Of a stretch of DNA of 64,000 nucleotides, positions 63,580-64,000 are shown in pieces. The position numbers and the translations under genes were made by a program. This stretch comes from Candidatus Jettenia caeni (GTDB taxonomy: Bacteria; Planctomycetota; Brocadiia; Brocadiales; Brocadiaceae): assembly GCA_000296795.1 (NCBI GenBank), contig BAFH01000004.1, positions 248,001-312,000 on the forward strand, given 5' to 3'. Each line of letters starts with the position of its first letter. Position 1 is the stretch's first letter. The notes under the pieces are model-generated. The model was not told where the DNA came from, did not search any database, and saw only the letters and a list, made by a program, of their open reading frames with translations.

Positions 63580-64000
63580 ATGCGAGTTGCGGTAATAGGA
63601 TATGGCGCTGAAAATACGGCAAGCACGGTTTTCCGATACCGCGCTTGTCAGAAGATGTGGGCTGAAGATGGCCATCTGCTCGATATTTATTATATCAAAA
63701 AAGTTACTAAAGATTTCTGGTCACGAATAAAATCTTACGATGCTATCATAAATCAAAAAGCGCTTTTAAGGCCGTCATTTGGACGAAAACTATTCGCCAT
63801 CGGTATACCCGTGTTCTTCGATTTTGATGACGCTCTATGGACTCGGCCGAAAAAACCTTATTCGTGGTTTACCCAACTCAAAGTAAATGGTAGAATCAGA
63901 TATTGGTTTAAGCACGTTGATGGAATAATCACAGCCAATCGAGTTCTGGCGGATTTTGCCAATACATTTACCGACCGTGTTTATGTTGTGCCGATGGCCC
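63580..64000 (+). CDS. glycosyltransferase, partial (runs off the window)
   Basis: The frame from ATG 63580 reads MRVAVIGYGAENTASTVFRY, PVFFDFDDALWTRPKKPYSW and HVDGIITANRVLADFANTFT, then VYVVPMA at the window end. The order (Rossmann start, FDFDDALW, ITANRVLADF, YVVP) fits the N-terminal domain of a GT-B glycosyltransferase. The C-terminal half is outside. Confidence 0.8.
   Translation, partial: MRVAVIGYGAENTASTVFRYRACQKMWAEDGHLLDIYYIKKVTKDFWSRIKSYDAIINQKALLRPSFGRKLFAIGIPVFFDFDDALWTRPKKPYSWFTQLKVNGRIRYWFKHVDGIITANRVLADFANTFTDRVYVVPMA

Overview
The window looks like a chromosome segment of an anammox planctomycete (order Brocadiales; Candidatus Brocadia, Jettenia or Kuenenia-like). The reasons are a bacterial CODH/ACS (Wood-Ljungdahl) cluster, futalosine-route menaquinone synthesis (mqnE), several small haem c proteins with signal peptides beside a NapH/CcoG-type iron-sulfur membrane protein, AT-rich DNA and an LPS-type glycosyltransferase/kinase cluster. 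The genus is an inference; there is no rRNA gene in the window.

Layout. 0.2-9.6 kb (minus strand): cooC, cooS, acsB, a clpP paralogue with an altered catalytic triad, acsC and a corrinoid-protein reductive activator. These are the carbonyl branch of acetyl-CoA synthesis plus its maturation and reactivation factors; acsD and acsE are not in view. 9.8-13.7 kb (minus): hemB overlapping a membrane diguanylate cyclase, then a small unknown gene. 13.9-21.0 kb (plus): mazG, mqnE, and a tight run of an old-yellow-enzyme reductase, a phosphodiesterase-like protein, an MBL hydrolase and an isochorismatase-type hydrolase. 21.1-24.9 kb (minus): three small c-type cytochromes and a NapH/CcoG-like protein. 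25.0-28.6 kb (plus): era, DUF2851, a DUF374 acyltransferase.

28.6-57.0 kb is an accessory island. On the plus strand it is packed with type II toxin-antitoxin modules (PemK/MazF, PIN/VapC, DUF433-DUF5615), many of them frameshifted or reduced to remnants that keep both gene ends but lack the middle. It also holds an IS5-family element, a decayed group II intron and a small TA-flanked inverted-repeat insert. On the minus strand lie two peptide-like systems. (1) Six dispersed cassettes of about 180 bp each encode a 19-22 residue peptide with a nearly invariant 13-residue lysine-rich leader (MKVKIKKLKGQEK) and a variable 6-9 residue core, which ends in Trp in five of the six. Each cassette has a strong ribosome binding site, an upstream CCGCTGG/CCAGCGG inverted repeat and a downstream long hairpin with compensatory changes. 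One copy lies just downstream of a large radical SAM protein that ends in a PqqD-like (RRE) domain, and an MFS exporter lies between two other copies. This looks like an undescribed multi-precursor RiPP family. (2) From 54.0 to 44.9 kb: a PatA-like subtilase, a PatG-C-like protein, two Cys-rich small proteins with a shared N-terminal leader, a papain-type protease fused to a lectin-like repeat domain, a second radical SAM enzyme, and an 82-residue candidate precursor with its 436-residue partner.

57.0-64.0 kb returns to core genes: ndk, DUF4416 and proS (minus), then a plus-strand cluster of a GT2, a GT4, a WaaP-like kinase and a GT running off the end, probably for LPS core synthesis.

No tRNA, rRNA or CRISPR array was recognised. 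All functional calls are from reading translations; no database search was possible.
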